Shown here: positions 46,430 to 57,066 of the stretch, one piece after another
Numbering within the stretch: position 1 is the stretch's first letter
How the letters are laid out: the number at the start of each line of letters is the position of its first letter
Translations under genes and position numbers: made by a program
Source: Takakia lepidozioides
Taxonomy: Eukaryota; Streptophyta; Takakiopsida; Takakiales; Takakiaceae
Assembly: GCA_030704615.1 (NCBI GenBank)
Contig: CM060732.1
Coordinates: forward strand, 74,383,053 to 74,447,052
Length of the DNA: 64,000 nt
Direction: 5' to 3'
Notes under the pieces: generated by a model
Databases searched by the model: none
What the model saw: the letters and a program-made list of their open reading frames with translations, nothing else
What the model was told of the DNA's origin: nothing

Positions 46430-47221
46430 GTAAGGTCTCCCATCCCCAAAAACAAAACCAGACAAAAAACAAAAAACCACCCCCAATTCACCCCCAAAAT
46501 CAACCCCCAACCCCCCCCCACCAGGCTGCCCTCGCGACTGCAGGACATCGCCAATGGCGACGTGCTTTTTGGGCGGGGGTCGCAAGCCGCGACGGCCGGG
46601 CGTCGCAAAACCCATTTGCGGGCGGCAACGCCCGACACCCCCTGCGACGTGTTTTTTGGACCGGGGGTCGCAATCCGCAACGCCCTGGCGTCGCTGAGCC
46701 CGCCACCCTGCCTGCGTCACGTCTGTTTTTTTAAATTAAATATATAAAAAAAGCGACGCCAGAGCGTCGCGAAAACCCACGCCCGGGCGTGGCGGAGCCC
46801 AACTCCTGCTCCTGTTGTTTTTTTTGCCACGCCCAATAGTCGCTTGGCATACCACCCGGCTTACGCCACGTGTTTTTGGGTTTTAGGATGGGACTCCCGG
46901 GCAGGTTACAAAAAAAAAAAGGATGCGACGCCGTGCCGGCGCCCCCAACAACGTCGTTGGCTGGAGGGCCACGACGGCGAGATGTCGCTCGACGGAGGCC
47001 CTTGCCACCGGCGCGGACGACCTGAAAAGCGACGTCAGTCGCGGGAGTTGGGGCGGGGGCTCGCGACCCCCATACGTCGCATTTTTGTGACGTCATTTTG
47101 GCGACGCCCATGCGACTGCCGGGCGTCGCAAATTCTGCGCCCGCCGCGTGCTCGAAAAGGGCGTTTTCCCGACGTTGCGGCGTGGCTCGGGCGTCGCAAA
47201 GGCCCCCCTTTTCCTGTAGTG
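46430..47221 (+). mobile_element. 3' end of a larger CACTA-like element (subterminal GCGACG repeats)
   Basis: The right terminus reads, reversed, CACTACAGGAAAAGGGG, a typical CACTA TIR, and ends at 47,221. The preceding 0.7 kb is GC-rich with many GCGACG(C/T)CC / GGGCGTCGC motifs in both orientations, as in CACTA subterminal regions. No matching left TIR is found. The Ptta-like gene just upstream could be this element's own product, in which case the left part is lost. Confidence 0.6.
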
Positions 47222-47319
47222 TATAGTTATCTCAGTTATTCCTAGAATAGACTTTGAGTATAAATAGGGAGACCTCGGAGGGTGGATACACAGCATGTTG
47301 TGGTCCTGTGGTTGGGTGA

Positions 47320-47775
47320 AGAGTTCTCAGTGATGAATCTTTCGAGATATCATGTTTCAACAAAGTCAAGTCATTAGAGACCGAGGATCAGATCATCAAC
47401 ATACACTATTATGATCCCATAACCACTATCTCAAACTCCTTTGAGATATCACTATGTATGTATTTTAACAGAGCCAAGTCATTAGAGACCAATATCAGAT
47501 CATCAACATACAATGTTATGATCACACAAGAGTTTAATATAATCAGCAAAGCTCTTCTCAAACTCTCAGCAAATGAAATATGCATCAATCTTGTCAGTCT
47601 ACGCCCTAGGGGATTGCTTCAACACATACAATGACTTTAGCTATAGACCATCATCTTTATTCTTTTTACTGCAAATCATTCTGACTGGTCCATGTATATT
47701 GTTCTATAAGATCTCTATTGAGAAAGGCTGTACATACATCCATCTGATGTACCTCAAGATTTTTCAGCGGCAACA
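47320..47775 (-). pseudogene. Ty1/copia reverse transcriptase fragment
   Basis: Minus-strand reading gives LEVHQMDVCTAFLNRDL, then SLYVLKQSPRA, then DKIDAYF and the catalytic YVDDLIL motif, in the copia order but with stops and shifts. The YVDD region is duplicated (about 47,358-47,420 and 47,466-47,528). It abuts the Ty3 element at 47,775 and appears to replace the expected Ty3 3' end. Confidence 0.75.
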
Positions 47776-49260
47776 CTCCCTTAGCCCTGGGTAGACGGCC
47801 TTGGTACAAGCATAACCCTGAGTTTTAAAGAAACTCCCTTCTTGGAATAAGTCCCCTATTTGCAGTCTTGCCCTGTGCTCCTCCACATGCACCTGACCTG
47901 ATGGCAATTCAAACAATTGTTGTAGGTATAGGGGAGTAATTTCTAATTCAACTCCCTTCACCGTTGTTGCTCCTGTCCTAGGCTCAAAGTTCTGCAAGAA
48001 TTGTAACATGCACTGCCTATGGTGCAATGTCCAATCTTTGCTTTGCAATCCTTCTAATCGCAGCTCCTTCAGTAACTGTACCGCCTATGGAGTAGCAATC
48101 GTTTGTTTCTGCAGGATTGTGGTGCTCTTCACCCTGATTTCTTCCATTCCTCTCACTCTCTTCATTCTAGACCCACATAAAGGTTTTGATTGTAACAATT
48201 GAAGAAATGCCTGCAGGGCACAAAGCATAAACGTATAGTTGCCACAAAATGCTATGGGTAATTTCTTGTAAGCCTGCGGGGCTTGCAAGCATCGATTAAG
48301 AGAAAAGATCCACTCTGTTCTTCCGTCCCTATGCCACTGCGTAAGTAATATTGCGAGCGTATAGTCTGTTAGTTCCTCCATAGCTTCAAAGCTATAGCAT
48401 TGATGGTTTGTCCCGTCGAGACGCCCGTTACTTGGAACGACGCCGACTCTTGCGCTTAAAATCCCTCCAATTTCTTGATCCTGCTTCTCGCTTTCGATTG
48501 GCTGTAACCGCTGTGACTGGATTTTAGATTTAATTTTCTTTAGTGGACTTTCCCTGCTGGACTGTCCACTAGGATAACACATGTGACAAGAATTTTGCTT
48601 TTCTGTACTTGCCGTTTGTTCCGTTGCCCTTTTTCCGTATTCATTAATGGGCCCGCCATTCATCCGAATTGACGTGCTAAGTAGGTACTTTGACGGCCAT
48701 TCTTGTCCTCTTTCTTGATGATACCTGTTCTTGCACTTCCTTCTCAGCTGTGTGTCGCGCCCTGACTTCCACGTGTCCCTTTCTAAACTGACTTCCGTCC
48801 TTTCTTCCACCGGCCATTTCCCTGAAGTTATCCTGCGTCCACCTGTCACTGATTCTATGGATTGTATAACCCTAGTAGGCTGTGTTGAGCTGTGACAGGC
48901 TATGTCATACTGTGGTGGGCTGTGATAGGCTGTGTGACACTGTGGTAAGTTGTGATAGGCTGTGACACGTTGTGGTAGGTTGTGATAGGCTGTATTGCGC
49001 CGTGCTGGGCTGTGATATGTTGTGTCGCGCCGTGTTGGGCTATGATAGGCTGTGTTGCGCCGTTCTGGGCTGTGATGGGCTGTGTCGCGCCGGTATGGGC
49101 TGTGATAGGCTGTGTCGCGCTTGTTTTGCCCGCCCTGGTCATATATGCTCGGCCTAGCGACAAGTGCTCCATACTCCGTTGGTATCACTGGCGCAGCCCT
49201 GTGACTGCTTTTGCGTTTCAACATGCAAATCATGCTGCAATGGTTTGTCATGGATACCAC
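47764..49260 (-). pseudogene. 3' ORF downstream of integrase in Ty3 element 1
   Basis: About 499 codons in one minus-strand frame with a single TAG (48,085-48,087). It starts within the end of the integrase frame. The first third holds about a dozen near-repeats of an 8-9-residue unit (RRDTAYHSP), coded by a GGCTGTGATAGGCTGTGT(C/T)GCGCC minisatellite (48,880-49,130). The rest is ordinary protein-like sequence (LQNFEPRTGATTVKGVELE; YLQQLFELPSGQ) without a recognised domain. The env position makes it an extra ORF of the element rather than a core retrotransposon gene. Confidence 0.5.
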
Positions 49261-49756
49261 TGTACCCCTTCAACTTATTGGCATTGACTCTTCCCAGCAT
49301 CTCTTTGTTAATGGTTTGTAACATGGCGGTGTTGTTATCATACATCTTCTGTATGACATAAGGTCTTTTCCACGGTGATTTAAGCTTAGAAGCTTTAATC
49401 TTTCCCTTCTTCTGCAACCAGAGAACCAAATCTCCCGTCTTAAAAGTCTTTATCTTGCCTTCATCAAACTGTTCCTTTCTCTTCATCTGAATTCTGGTCA
49501 TGTTATCAGCTGCATCAGCATGTACTTCTTCCACATGGTATAATTCATGTTTCCTGACCTTAATTGAATCTTGCAATTCCATTCTCTTTCCCCATTCTGT
49601 TCTCATGGTAGGTAACAAGATTTCCACTGGAAGTAAAGCTTCCATACCATAAACTAATTGGAATGGTGTATACTTAGTGGTGACTTTATATGAAGTCCTG
49701 TATGACCACAAAGCTATCAGCAGCTTTGTATCCCAATCCGTTCTAAGATAGTACAT
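49154..49756 (-). pseudogene. Integrase C-terminal part, Ty3 element 1
   Basis: Begins TDWDTKLLIALWSYRTSYK and continues through PFQLVYGMEALLP to the C-terminal barrel (FKTGDLVLWLQKKGK; SPWKRPYVIQKMY). It is one frame off the upstream integrase ORF, with the break near 49,740. Confidence 0.85.
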
Positions 49757-50960
49757 AGTATTTTGTTGATAGCCTCTGCCTGCCCATTACCCTGTGGGTA
49801 ATATGTTGTATTCTTCCTATGCACAATCATGAACTCTTTAGTCAATAATTCAATGGTCTCATTAATGAAGTGACTTCCCTGATCACTGATAAATTCCAAG
49901 GGACAGCCAAATCGTGTAAGTATGTTCTCATACATGAACCTTGCTGTGGACTTGGCTGTGTTGTCCCTCAAAGCTTTAGCTTCCACCCACTTCGTAGTAT
50001 AATCAGTGGCTGTAATTATGTACCTGTTCTGTGTATTCTTGGCTGGTGGGTTAATTGGTCCAACAAAGTCTAGTCCCCATTTCTGAAATGGTTCCGTAGG
50101 CATTGTAGGATGCAACGCCATCTTCCCAGATCTCTGCAAAGGTCCTAGCCTCTGACATTCATCACAACTCTGACAATACTTGTGTACATCTTTGAACAAA
50201 GTAGGCCACCAGTAACCTGCATGTAGTATTTTCCTGCTGGTAGTCTCTTCTCCAAAATGACCTCCTGCCACTCCTTTATGAACTTCCTCCAAAACTTTAT
50301 TAACTTCATGGTGGTATAAGCATCGCTTCAGCACTCCCTCTGGTCCTAGCTTATACATTCTGCTCCCTACCATAGTGTAAGGTAGAGCCTTGATAGCAAT
50401 TCTCTTTCTCTGCTCCTTTCCATAACTTGGTGGGCACTGACCATGAGCAAGGTAGTATCTGATTGGCCACTGCCAATCTAACCAGTCATCTGCACTTCCG
50501 TGCACCTCCACTGCAAATAGACTCGCATCTGGTAATTGATCATCTACTCCCGTGGCTGGTTCTCCTGTTGATAACCGTGACAAGTGATCCGCCACAAGAT
50601 GCAGCCTCCCAGGCTTGTAAACAACCTCGAACTCAAACTCGTGCAAGATTATCAACCATCTTGCTATTCTTCCGCTTATTAGAGGTTTGTTTACCAAGTA
50701 TATCAGAGCCTGGTGATCCACATAGAACATAAACTTCTTGCCCAACAGGTAATGCCTGAATTTCTTCACTGCATAGATCATTGCCAATGCTTCTCTTTCC
50801 GTTGTGCTATAATTTCTTTCGGCATTGTTCATCAATCGGCTAGCATAGTACACAGGTGAATCTATCCTTCCTATAACATTTTGGGCTAACACTGCTTCTA
50901 GTGCTTCTCCAGAAGCATCACAGTGAACATGAAATATTTCCTGTCAGTGAGGATTAATCA
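49717..50960 (-). pseudogene. RNase H and integrase core, Ty3 element 1
   Basis: RNase H: HVHCDASGEAL, then YYASR..NAERNYSTTEREALA, then FYVDHQALIYL. An HHCC zinc-binding domain follows (HHEVNKVLEEVH, then CQSCDECQ). The integrase core has its three acidic positions in [18 protein letters not shown] and GNGQAEAINK. A stop near 50,944 separates this frame from the RT C-terminus. Confidence 0.9.
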
Positions 50961-51019
50961 GCACAGGTGTAGTTGTTACTGACAATATAAGTTCCTCAAA
51001 AGCATGTTGACATTCAGGT

Positions 51020-51408
51020 GTCCATTTCATGAGTATCTGGATCATTTCATGCAGGTGTTCTTGGATGATTTCAGTGTGTACAGCTCTAAGAATGAGCACT
51101 TGCATAAATTGGAGTTATGTCTGGCCAGATGCAGGATGAGAGGTCTGGGCCTGAATCCAGAGAAGTGTACTTTCTGTGTGAACTCAGGGGTGCTTCTGGG
51201 ACACATTGTGTGTAAGAGGGGACTTCTTGTGGATCCCAGGAAAATAGAGGCCATTAAAGCCTCTCCACCACCAGTGAATGTTAAGAGTCTAAGGAGATTC
51301 CTTGGACAAACCAGCTATTACAGAAGATTTGTCAGACGGTATGCACAGATAGCAGCACCATTGAGCAAACTTCTGAAGAAAGATGCAGTTCACTTATCAC
51401 TCTCTGAA
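51020..51408 (+). pseudogene. Inverted RT segment within Ty3 element 1
   Basis: On the plus strand this piece reads the second half of the Ty3 RT: MQVFLDDFSVYSSKNEHL (catalytic FLDD), LGLNPEKCTFCVN, LGHIV, SLRRFLGQTSYYRRF and APLSKLLKKDA. All surrounding pol sequence is on the minus strand. The minus-strand RT frame breaks exactly where this begins (TTFQRVIS at about 51,408), and the next pol sequence (KWTPECQHAF) resumes at about 51,025. It is therefore a local inversion of about 390 bp. Confidence 0.85.
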
Positions 51409-51829
51409 AGGTTGTTGGTGCATTACAAAGTCCAAAGGGCATGACTTTGTATGCATAAGCACCCCAGTCTGTGATGAAAGCTGTCTTTCCTTGGTCTTTT
51501 TCTGCCACTTGCACTTGATTATAACCACTGAAGCCATCCATGAATGAGTACATCTCATGGCCTGCCCCAGTGTCCAATACTGCTTCTGTGAATGGCAAAG
51601 GGAAAGGATCTTTCTTCGTACAAGCATTCAGCTTCTTGTAGTTCACACAAACTCTTAGTTTACCATTCTTCTTAGGAACTATCACAATGGGTGACAACCA
51701 AGTTGTATACTCTATTGGGTATATAAACTTAGCCTCAGCCAACTTCTTGATCTCTTCTCCAACCTTCTGTGCATAGTTGGGATTCATTCTGTACCTTGCC
51801 TGCTTGATTGGTGCTGATCCTGGTTCCAG
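51332..51829 (-). pseudogene. RT N-terminal half, Ty3 element 1
   Basis: RYRMNPNYAQKVGEEIKKL, then LSPIVIVPKKNGKLRVCVNY, then YSFMDGFSGYNQVQVAEKD and PFGLCNAPTTFQRV, in Ty3 order. It follows the protease ORF in the same frame after a nonsense codon (TAA at 51,830-51,832). Only the part above about 51,410 is RT; below that the frame reads across the inverted segment. Confidence 0.88.
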
Positions 51830-53816
51830 TTAAATCTTATGCTGACAGATTTCAGGTGGTATCCCTTTTAGATCCTCATAGCTCCAAGCAAATACATATC
51901 TGTATTTGATGAACAAACTCTTAGCTTCTTCAAAGAATTCTGGCTCCAATTCAGCTCCTACCTTCACCATCCTCGGTTCCTCTTCAGTTCCCACATTCAC
52001 TTCCCTCACCTGCTCATCAGCTGTGATTGTCCAACCAGTCACCATTTCATCCTGTAAACTCACAGTGGCTGGTTCCTCTAGGATTTCCATTTCTCCTTCT
52101 CTTTCTTCATAAAAATGTGATGGGTAACTGCTGGTTTCCTCTTCAATTGGTGTTGCTGACACTACACCACAGCATATACCTCTTAAACAAGTTAGGCCTT
52201 CCAGCCGCATCTCTGCACCCTGCTCCCACTCTGGGTGTGCAGCAAATAGGGTAGCTTCCTGCTCCTCATCCAGTCCTCCTCTCCCGTCATACTCTCTGAC
52301 CCCTCGAGGTCTTCTCGTAGCAGGTAATCTACTAGATTTCTTTGTGGTAATTTGTATCTCGTGCATCCCATTATGCACGGTTAGTAACTGAGAATTCCAG
52401 TCATGGAATATCCTGGCCTGTTTCAGCCACGGACGTCCCAATAATAAGGAGTAAGCCTCCATGACTTCATCCATCTTCAACACAGTTACTGTGATCATAA
52501 AGATCATCTTTTGTATCTGTATCTTAACTCCTCTTATCAATCCCAATGGCTGTACACTCCTTTGATCTGCCATTGTTACTGTAAATGGGGCTGGTTTCAT
52601 GTTACTTAGACCAAGCTTCTTTCTTAATTGGTCTGTCATGATATTTACTCCAGAGCCTCCATCTATCAGTACATCAGTTAGTTCTGTTCTTCCAATTCTC
52701 AATTGGATTACTGGCATAGAATCATCAAAGTCCATGACTGTTTCTCGTCCTTCCGGCTTCACATTATAACTGGTCACCTTGCTGTTCAGGTCTGTGTTTC
52801 CTCTCTCCTGGGCAATTCGATTGATTGCTTGATACAGCCTGTGTCTACAATAAGGTGCCATAGCCAATAGCTGTCCAATGGTAATCTCCGCTTTGGTCTG
52901 GCATATTACTTCAGCCAAAGTCCCTTCATTACTTTGCATGTCTGCAGCTTCTTTCTTCCTTTCATCCTCACTCACTTCTTCTTCTCCATCAGAATCAGAG
53001 GAATCTGCCACAGGAATATCAGTACTCTTCTGCATTTCCCTTATGGTATCTGTCACTTCCTTGTGCAGTTCCTTCTCATCTCTCCAAGCCTCATCATCTT
53101 CAGGCATATCACTGCCACCTTCATTATCATCATCTTCCTCAACTACTGGAGGTATTTGTTTGGCTTTGCTTCTTGTTACTATCATTGTACTTACTTCTGG
53201 TACAACACATGGCCTAACCATGTGAGCTGCCACCATTGGGCCCTCATTCACAGGAGCTCTCATCTCATTCCGGTGTCTAATCCAGAATGAACAGGCTGCC
53301 TTGCGATGTCCTGGCTGATTACAATAGTAACACAGTTCTTCACCATTGGGTCCTCGCCCTTGGTCTGCTCTTGGATTATTTCTGTAATCCTGATTCCCAG
53401 GCTGGTAATTCCCCCTTGGATTACCCTGATAGTTGCCTCTGGAATTTCCTTGGTAATTCCCTCTTGAATTACCTCTCCCTTCCATGCCATTGTTATAACC
53501 ACCAGACCTACCATAGTGGTCCTGATCATTGTTTCTTCTTGGCTGGGGCTGCACCTGATGCACCCTTACTTGCCTAGGTTCTCTTGCAGCTGTCCTTCTG
53601 TTGTAGTAACAATTCTCAGTAGAATGGTTATCCATTTTACAGATAGTACAGTGTTTCTCCTTCATGTGGCATTCAGTGGTGGTATGGCCTTCATTCTGGC
53701 ACTTTGCACACCATACACCCTTCCTCCAATGTGTTGCAGCCTCTGTGGCATACTTCTTCAAGATTTCTTCTAATCTTTTCTCATAGTTATCCCTCTTCAA
53801 CTTCTCCTTTTCTTAC
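51830..53816 (-). pseudogene. Nucleocapsid and protease ORF, Ty3 element 1
   Basis: About 656 codons. Three CCHC-type zinc knuckles (CAKCQNEGHTTTEC, CTICKMDNHSTENC, CYYCNQPGHRKAAC) with RGNYQGN repeats between them. An acidic linker follows, then the aspartic protease (VLIDGGSGVNIM, flap-side SLLLGRPWL). It overlaps the gag ORF end by about 17 nt in the -1 frame. In the related element 2 the same join is in one frame, so an indel is likelier than programmed shifting. Confidence 0.88.
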
Positions 53817-55227
53817 TCTTCCTTTTTAGTTCTTGCTCTTCTTCTTCATCTGACTCATCCTCAGAGTCCTCATCATCCCTTTTCTCTCTCCTGAGCATTC
53901 CCAATTGCTCAATTCTGTTTGCAGTTTCAAATGCCTCCTCCACTGTATTATGGGGTAACATATCCACTTTCTTTTGCAACTTTGGTCTTAGTCCACTCAC
54001 AAACCAAGTCTTCTGTAAACCTGGTGCTGATACAACAGCCAGCTTTTTCATCATCAATTCCATCTTTTCCATATACTCCTCAACAGTTTCATGCTTCTTT
54101 TGCTTTAACTGTTGTAAACTTCCATACACTTCATCCTCAGTTTTACTTGTCCTGAACCTATTTCGGAATGTTGTATTCAAGCCATTCCAGGTTAGGAAAT
54201 GATTATCAGGGAATCTTGCATACCATTCACTTGCTTTCTTGATAAGTGAACAAGAAAACAATCTCATCTTGGCATCATCGCCATTCACATTGTTCACTAT
54301 ACACATGTGCTCAAATTGGCTAATGTGTACATCGGGATCCCCTTTTCCTGAATATATTGGAAAAGGTGGTTTTGCCCGTGTTGGTTGTAACGCCATCTGT
54401 GGCCCTACCTTCTGCCCACTGACAGGTGTTGGCACCCTTGCTGGTGCTGGTCCTTCAAGACCTATTGTTGTTGTGGTGGATCTTCCACCAAGTGGTGGCT
54501 CTTGAGCACTTTCTGCTACTGGCCCCACAATATTCACAGTATTCCCAGCTCTAGTTGCACTACTTCCCACACTCCCTGTCCCTCCAGAGCCAGATCCAGG
54601 CAGCCCGCCTGATCCCCCTGAGCCGACACCTTCGTTGGCCTGTGATCCAAGTGCTCCACTTGATCCAGGTCCAACGGGTTGGGATGTCCTGGTTGTAGTC
54701 TCAACCTCAGCTATTGGGTCTACTTCTTCATACTCTTCCTCTTCCAATTTCTTCTCTCTATTTTCATCCTCCAAGTTCTGCCCTTGGGTTTCTTCTTCAC
54801 TCATGTAACTCAACTGTAATGGTGTTGGAGAGTCTGAACTCTCCGTTGGCTCTGCCACATCCTCTCCTCCTTCTTCAGCCTCCACTTCAGAAGCTGGAGT
54901 TCCTGCTTTTGGTGTTCCATGCCAACTCTTATCAAAGATTTCTGTCAAATCTTTTATCCAGGGATGTACCTCAGATCTTTCACCTCGTGATTGATCTTCT
55001 TCCCGTACCAATTCCCTTAATCTTTCTTGCAAAGAAAAAGAAGGAGTGGCATCCAACTCTAGTTCTTCCGGTATGGGTGATGTACTCCCTGATCTTACTG
55101 GTGTGAGAGGTGCAGATGATTCCCCTATGTCTATTCCTCTCTCCCAAAGATATGGATAATTAGCTTTCAGATAGCTTTCTCTTTTTGCTGAATATCTCTG
55201 GAGTCTAGCTTCTCTTTCATCACTCAT
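53797..55227 (-). CDS. Gag (capsid part), Ty3 element 1
   Basis: 476 codons. N-terminal charged region (MSDEREARLQRYSAKRESYL), an acidic and Gly/Ser-rich linker, then a retrotrans_gag capsid domain (YSGKGDPDVHISQFEHMC; WYARFPDNHFLTW; ETVEEYMEKMELMMKKLA; WFVSGLRPKLQKKV). It ends in a Lys/Arg run. Intact as an ORF. Confidence 0.88.
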   Translation of the reverse strand: MSDEREARLQRYSAKRESYLKANYPYLWERGIDIGESSAPLTPVRSGSTSPIPEELELDATPSFSLQERLRELVREEDQSRGERSEVHPWIKDLTEIFDKSWHGTPKAGTPASEVEAEEGGEDVAEPTESSDSPTPLQLSYMSEEETQGQNLEDENREKKLEEEEYEEVDPIAEVETTTRTSQPVGPGSSGALGSQANEGVGSGGSGGLPGSGSGGTGSVGSSATRAGNTVNIVGPVAESAQEPPLGGRSTTTTIGLEGPAPARVPTPVSGQKVGPQMALQPTRAKPPFPIYSGKGDPDVHISQFEHMCIVNNVNGDDAKMRLFSCSLIKKASEWYARFPDNHFLTWNGLNTTFRNRFRTSKTEDEVYGSLQQLKQKKHETVEEYMEKMELMMKKLAVVSAPGLQKTWFVSGLRPKLQKKVDMLPHNTVEEAFETANRIEQLGMLRREKRDDEDSEDESDEEEEQELKRKSKKRRS

Positions 55228-55248
55228 GTCCCATGTCTTTCATTTCTT

Positions 55249-55896
55249 TTAATGTGGCAATAACCAAAACTCTCTTCTGTAATATCTCTCGTATATGCCT
55301 GGGTTTCTTTCAAGCTTCAATGCACCCTTGGTTATACTAGAAGTCTCCGTTACCATATAACCATATGGCAAACAAGTCTGGAAAGCTGTTCTTGGTGTGA
55401 GTTTGATCCACAAAATATCCTTTGGAATCCAATTCTTTACCAGTACAAGCTCTTCATGCATATGAGTATAAACATTCACCTTTCTTTCCTCCCAGCCTTC
55501 AAACTCTACTCGCTTAATGGATAGCAATGCTATCACATAAACCAGTGTTGGTAACCAACGTGCTCTTCCTCTACAGGCCACCTGATAAATCTTTATCACT
55601 CCTTTCTCAAGACCCCACTCAGGGTCAGCATCATGCACTCTCTTAAGAATGTTTTCTTTACAACCGTCTGGCAATTCCAAGAACCTCTGAAAGAATTGTT
55701 TGGACAATCTTTCCTTCTCAGTTTCACAAGGAATTTGATTCACATCAAATTCTTTAATTCTCCAACCACCATGATCCCACCAGATGCCTGTCACATCTGG
55801 TTGTTCATGACCCAATTCCCCAGTATGGTCGCCAAATGTCGCGCGGCTTTTACTCACCCATCCCTTCGCTATCCGAGGCGGGAAATCTCTAAGCAT
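55249..55896 (-). CDS. Extra leader ORF upstream of gag, Ty3 element 1
   Basis: 215 codons on the minus strand. The only in-frame ATG near the 5' end (55,896) is inside the LTR, and the frame runs through the primer site. Content is ordinary protein-like (DVTGIWWDHGGWRIKEFDV; GRARWLPTLVYVIALL; VKNWIPKDILWIKLTPRTAF) with no recognised domain. An ORF between primer site and gag is not part of the usual Ty3 layout. Translation start is unclear. Confidence 0.5.
   Translation of the reverse strand: MLRDFPPRIAKGWVSKSRATFGDHTGELGHEQPDVTGIWWDHGGWRIKEFDVNQIPCETEKERLSKQFFQRFLELPDGCKENILKRVHDADPEWGLEKGVIKIYQVACRGRARWLPTLVYVIALLSIKRVEFEGWEERKVNVYTHMHEELVLVKNWIPKDILWIKLTPRTAFQTCLPYGYMVTETSSITKGALKLERNPGIYERYYRREFWLLPH
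55818..55834 (-). promoter_or_regulatory. Primer binding site, Ty3 element 1
   Basis: TGGCGACCATACTGGGG on the minus strand, two bases after the LTR end. It has the TGGCG start and general form of plant Ty3 primer sites; the exact tRNA is not determined. Confidence 0.6.
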
Positions 55897-56478
55897 TCAG
55901 CTCGCTCAGAACAATCAGTCATGACCTACAGCTAGTGTATCATGGGGGTGTTTCCTATTTGTTTTCCTTCCCGCATTCATGTTAGCTAGTTACCTTACTG
56001 TTGGTATTTAAGTATCAATTTGCTTCAACAATCTATCGGATTCCATCAACTCATCCATTCATTCCACAGCTTCACTCAGATCTCTCTACACAGTGTGAGT
56101 ATGAAGTATGTATCAGATTAATATTTATCAAGTATCAGGCTGAAGCCATGGTATCTCTATTCTGCTCTACATTACAACTCTACTTCTTGCATTCAGCAAG
56201 TATCAACAGATCGTTCTCCTCCTACTCCGTGCTCTCCCTCTTTCTGCTCAGAGATGCGTTCTCCGCTTCATTTCCTCGTTCTGATTTCCACCCAGTGATG
56301 TGTGTAGTCCCCCAAGAAGTGATCCTTTTCCAGTCCTCGCTCCTGGCTTTATCTTCCTACCCATTGTTCTAACTGTTTCCCTCACTAACCGTCATCCGTG
56401 AACTAACATGTTCCATTCGCAGATGTTGTTCCCCACAGTCGTTCCCTGTCCTGCTATCCGTTCCCTATGGTCGTGACA
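55837..56478 (-). repeat. 5' LTR, Ty3 element 1
   Basis: About 642 bp reading TGTCACGACC...GCGCGACA on the minus strand, followed directly by the primer site. The outer border is set only by the TGTCACGACC start, since no second LTR is available for comparison. Confidence 0.5.
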
Positions 56479-56479
56479 G

Positions 56480-56642
56480 CTGTGTCAAGCTGTGACTGGC
56501 TGTGCGACTGTGTTGGGCTGTGTCGGGCTGTGTCGAGCTGTGACTAGCTGTGACGGCTGTGTCGGACTGTGACGGGTTGTGTTGGACTGTGACGGGCTGT
56601 GTCGGACTGTGACGAGCTGTGTTGGCTGTGACGGGTTGTGTA
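56480..56642 (+). repeat. GCTGTGACGG minisatellite next to the LTR
   Basis: Tandem diverged units such as GGCTGTGTCGGACTGTGAC. The same GGCTGTG(A/T) vocabulary occurs in the minisatellite coding part of the element's 3' ORF (48,880-49,130). CCCCCCCTT follows, a purine tract on the minus strand. Confidence 0.75.
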
Positions 56643-56779
56643 ACCCCCCCTTAAAGTGCACTACTGTCACCCCTAAGGCTCCTGTTGGTCTCAGTCTGTG
56701 CAAAAATTAAGGGTACCCCACAGATCCCGTAAAAGTGCCTAAGTCCCAGACAGTCCTCTAACACATGATTGCAGGGTAA

Positions 56780-57010
56780 GCGCAACAATACGGGTGTGGG
56801 ATTGATGCTTTGGAGATGTATGAGCAAATAATACGAGAGAGGGCTGAAGCCCAGACACATCACATTTCTTTGTGTTTATAATGCGTGTGGGAGGCTGCAT
56901 GCAGCTCTGGAAAATGGCAAAGAGGTCCATGGTGACATCATCAAAGCTGGAACATTTCCAGATGTCATTATGAACAATACCCTCATGGACACCTATGTCA
57001 AATGTGGAGC
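56780..57010 (+). pseudogene. PPR gene fragment
   Basis: Plus strand, with one frame change near 56,835: DALEMYEQI, then GLKPRHITFL, then LENGKEVHGDIIKAGTF and PDVIMNNTLMDTYVKCGA. This is the PLS-type PPR pattern. It has no start or continuation and ends about 60 bases before the MULE-like transposase, so it is a captured or degraded piece. Confidence 0.8.
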
Positions 57011-57066
57011 AAGATTTGGATCCATACATGATTGTTCCGGAGGCAGGGGTAGTTGAAGGAGCATGA

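Larger units (their letters stand above)
47776..56478 (-). mobile_element. Ty3/gypsy retrotransposon 1 (5' LTR present, 3' LTR missing)
   Basis: In minus-strand order: LTR (56,478-55,837), primer site, leader ORF, gag, NC-protease, RT, RNase H, integrase and an extra 3' ORF, ending against a copia fragment. Protease precedes RT and integrase comes last, so it is Ty3 type. Frame breaks, a nonsense codon at 51,830 and an inverted RT segment make it inactive. No sequence like the LTR is found at the 3' side in this window. Confidence 0.85.
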
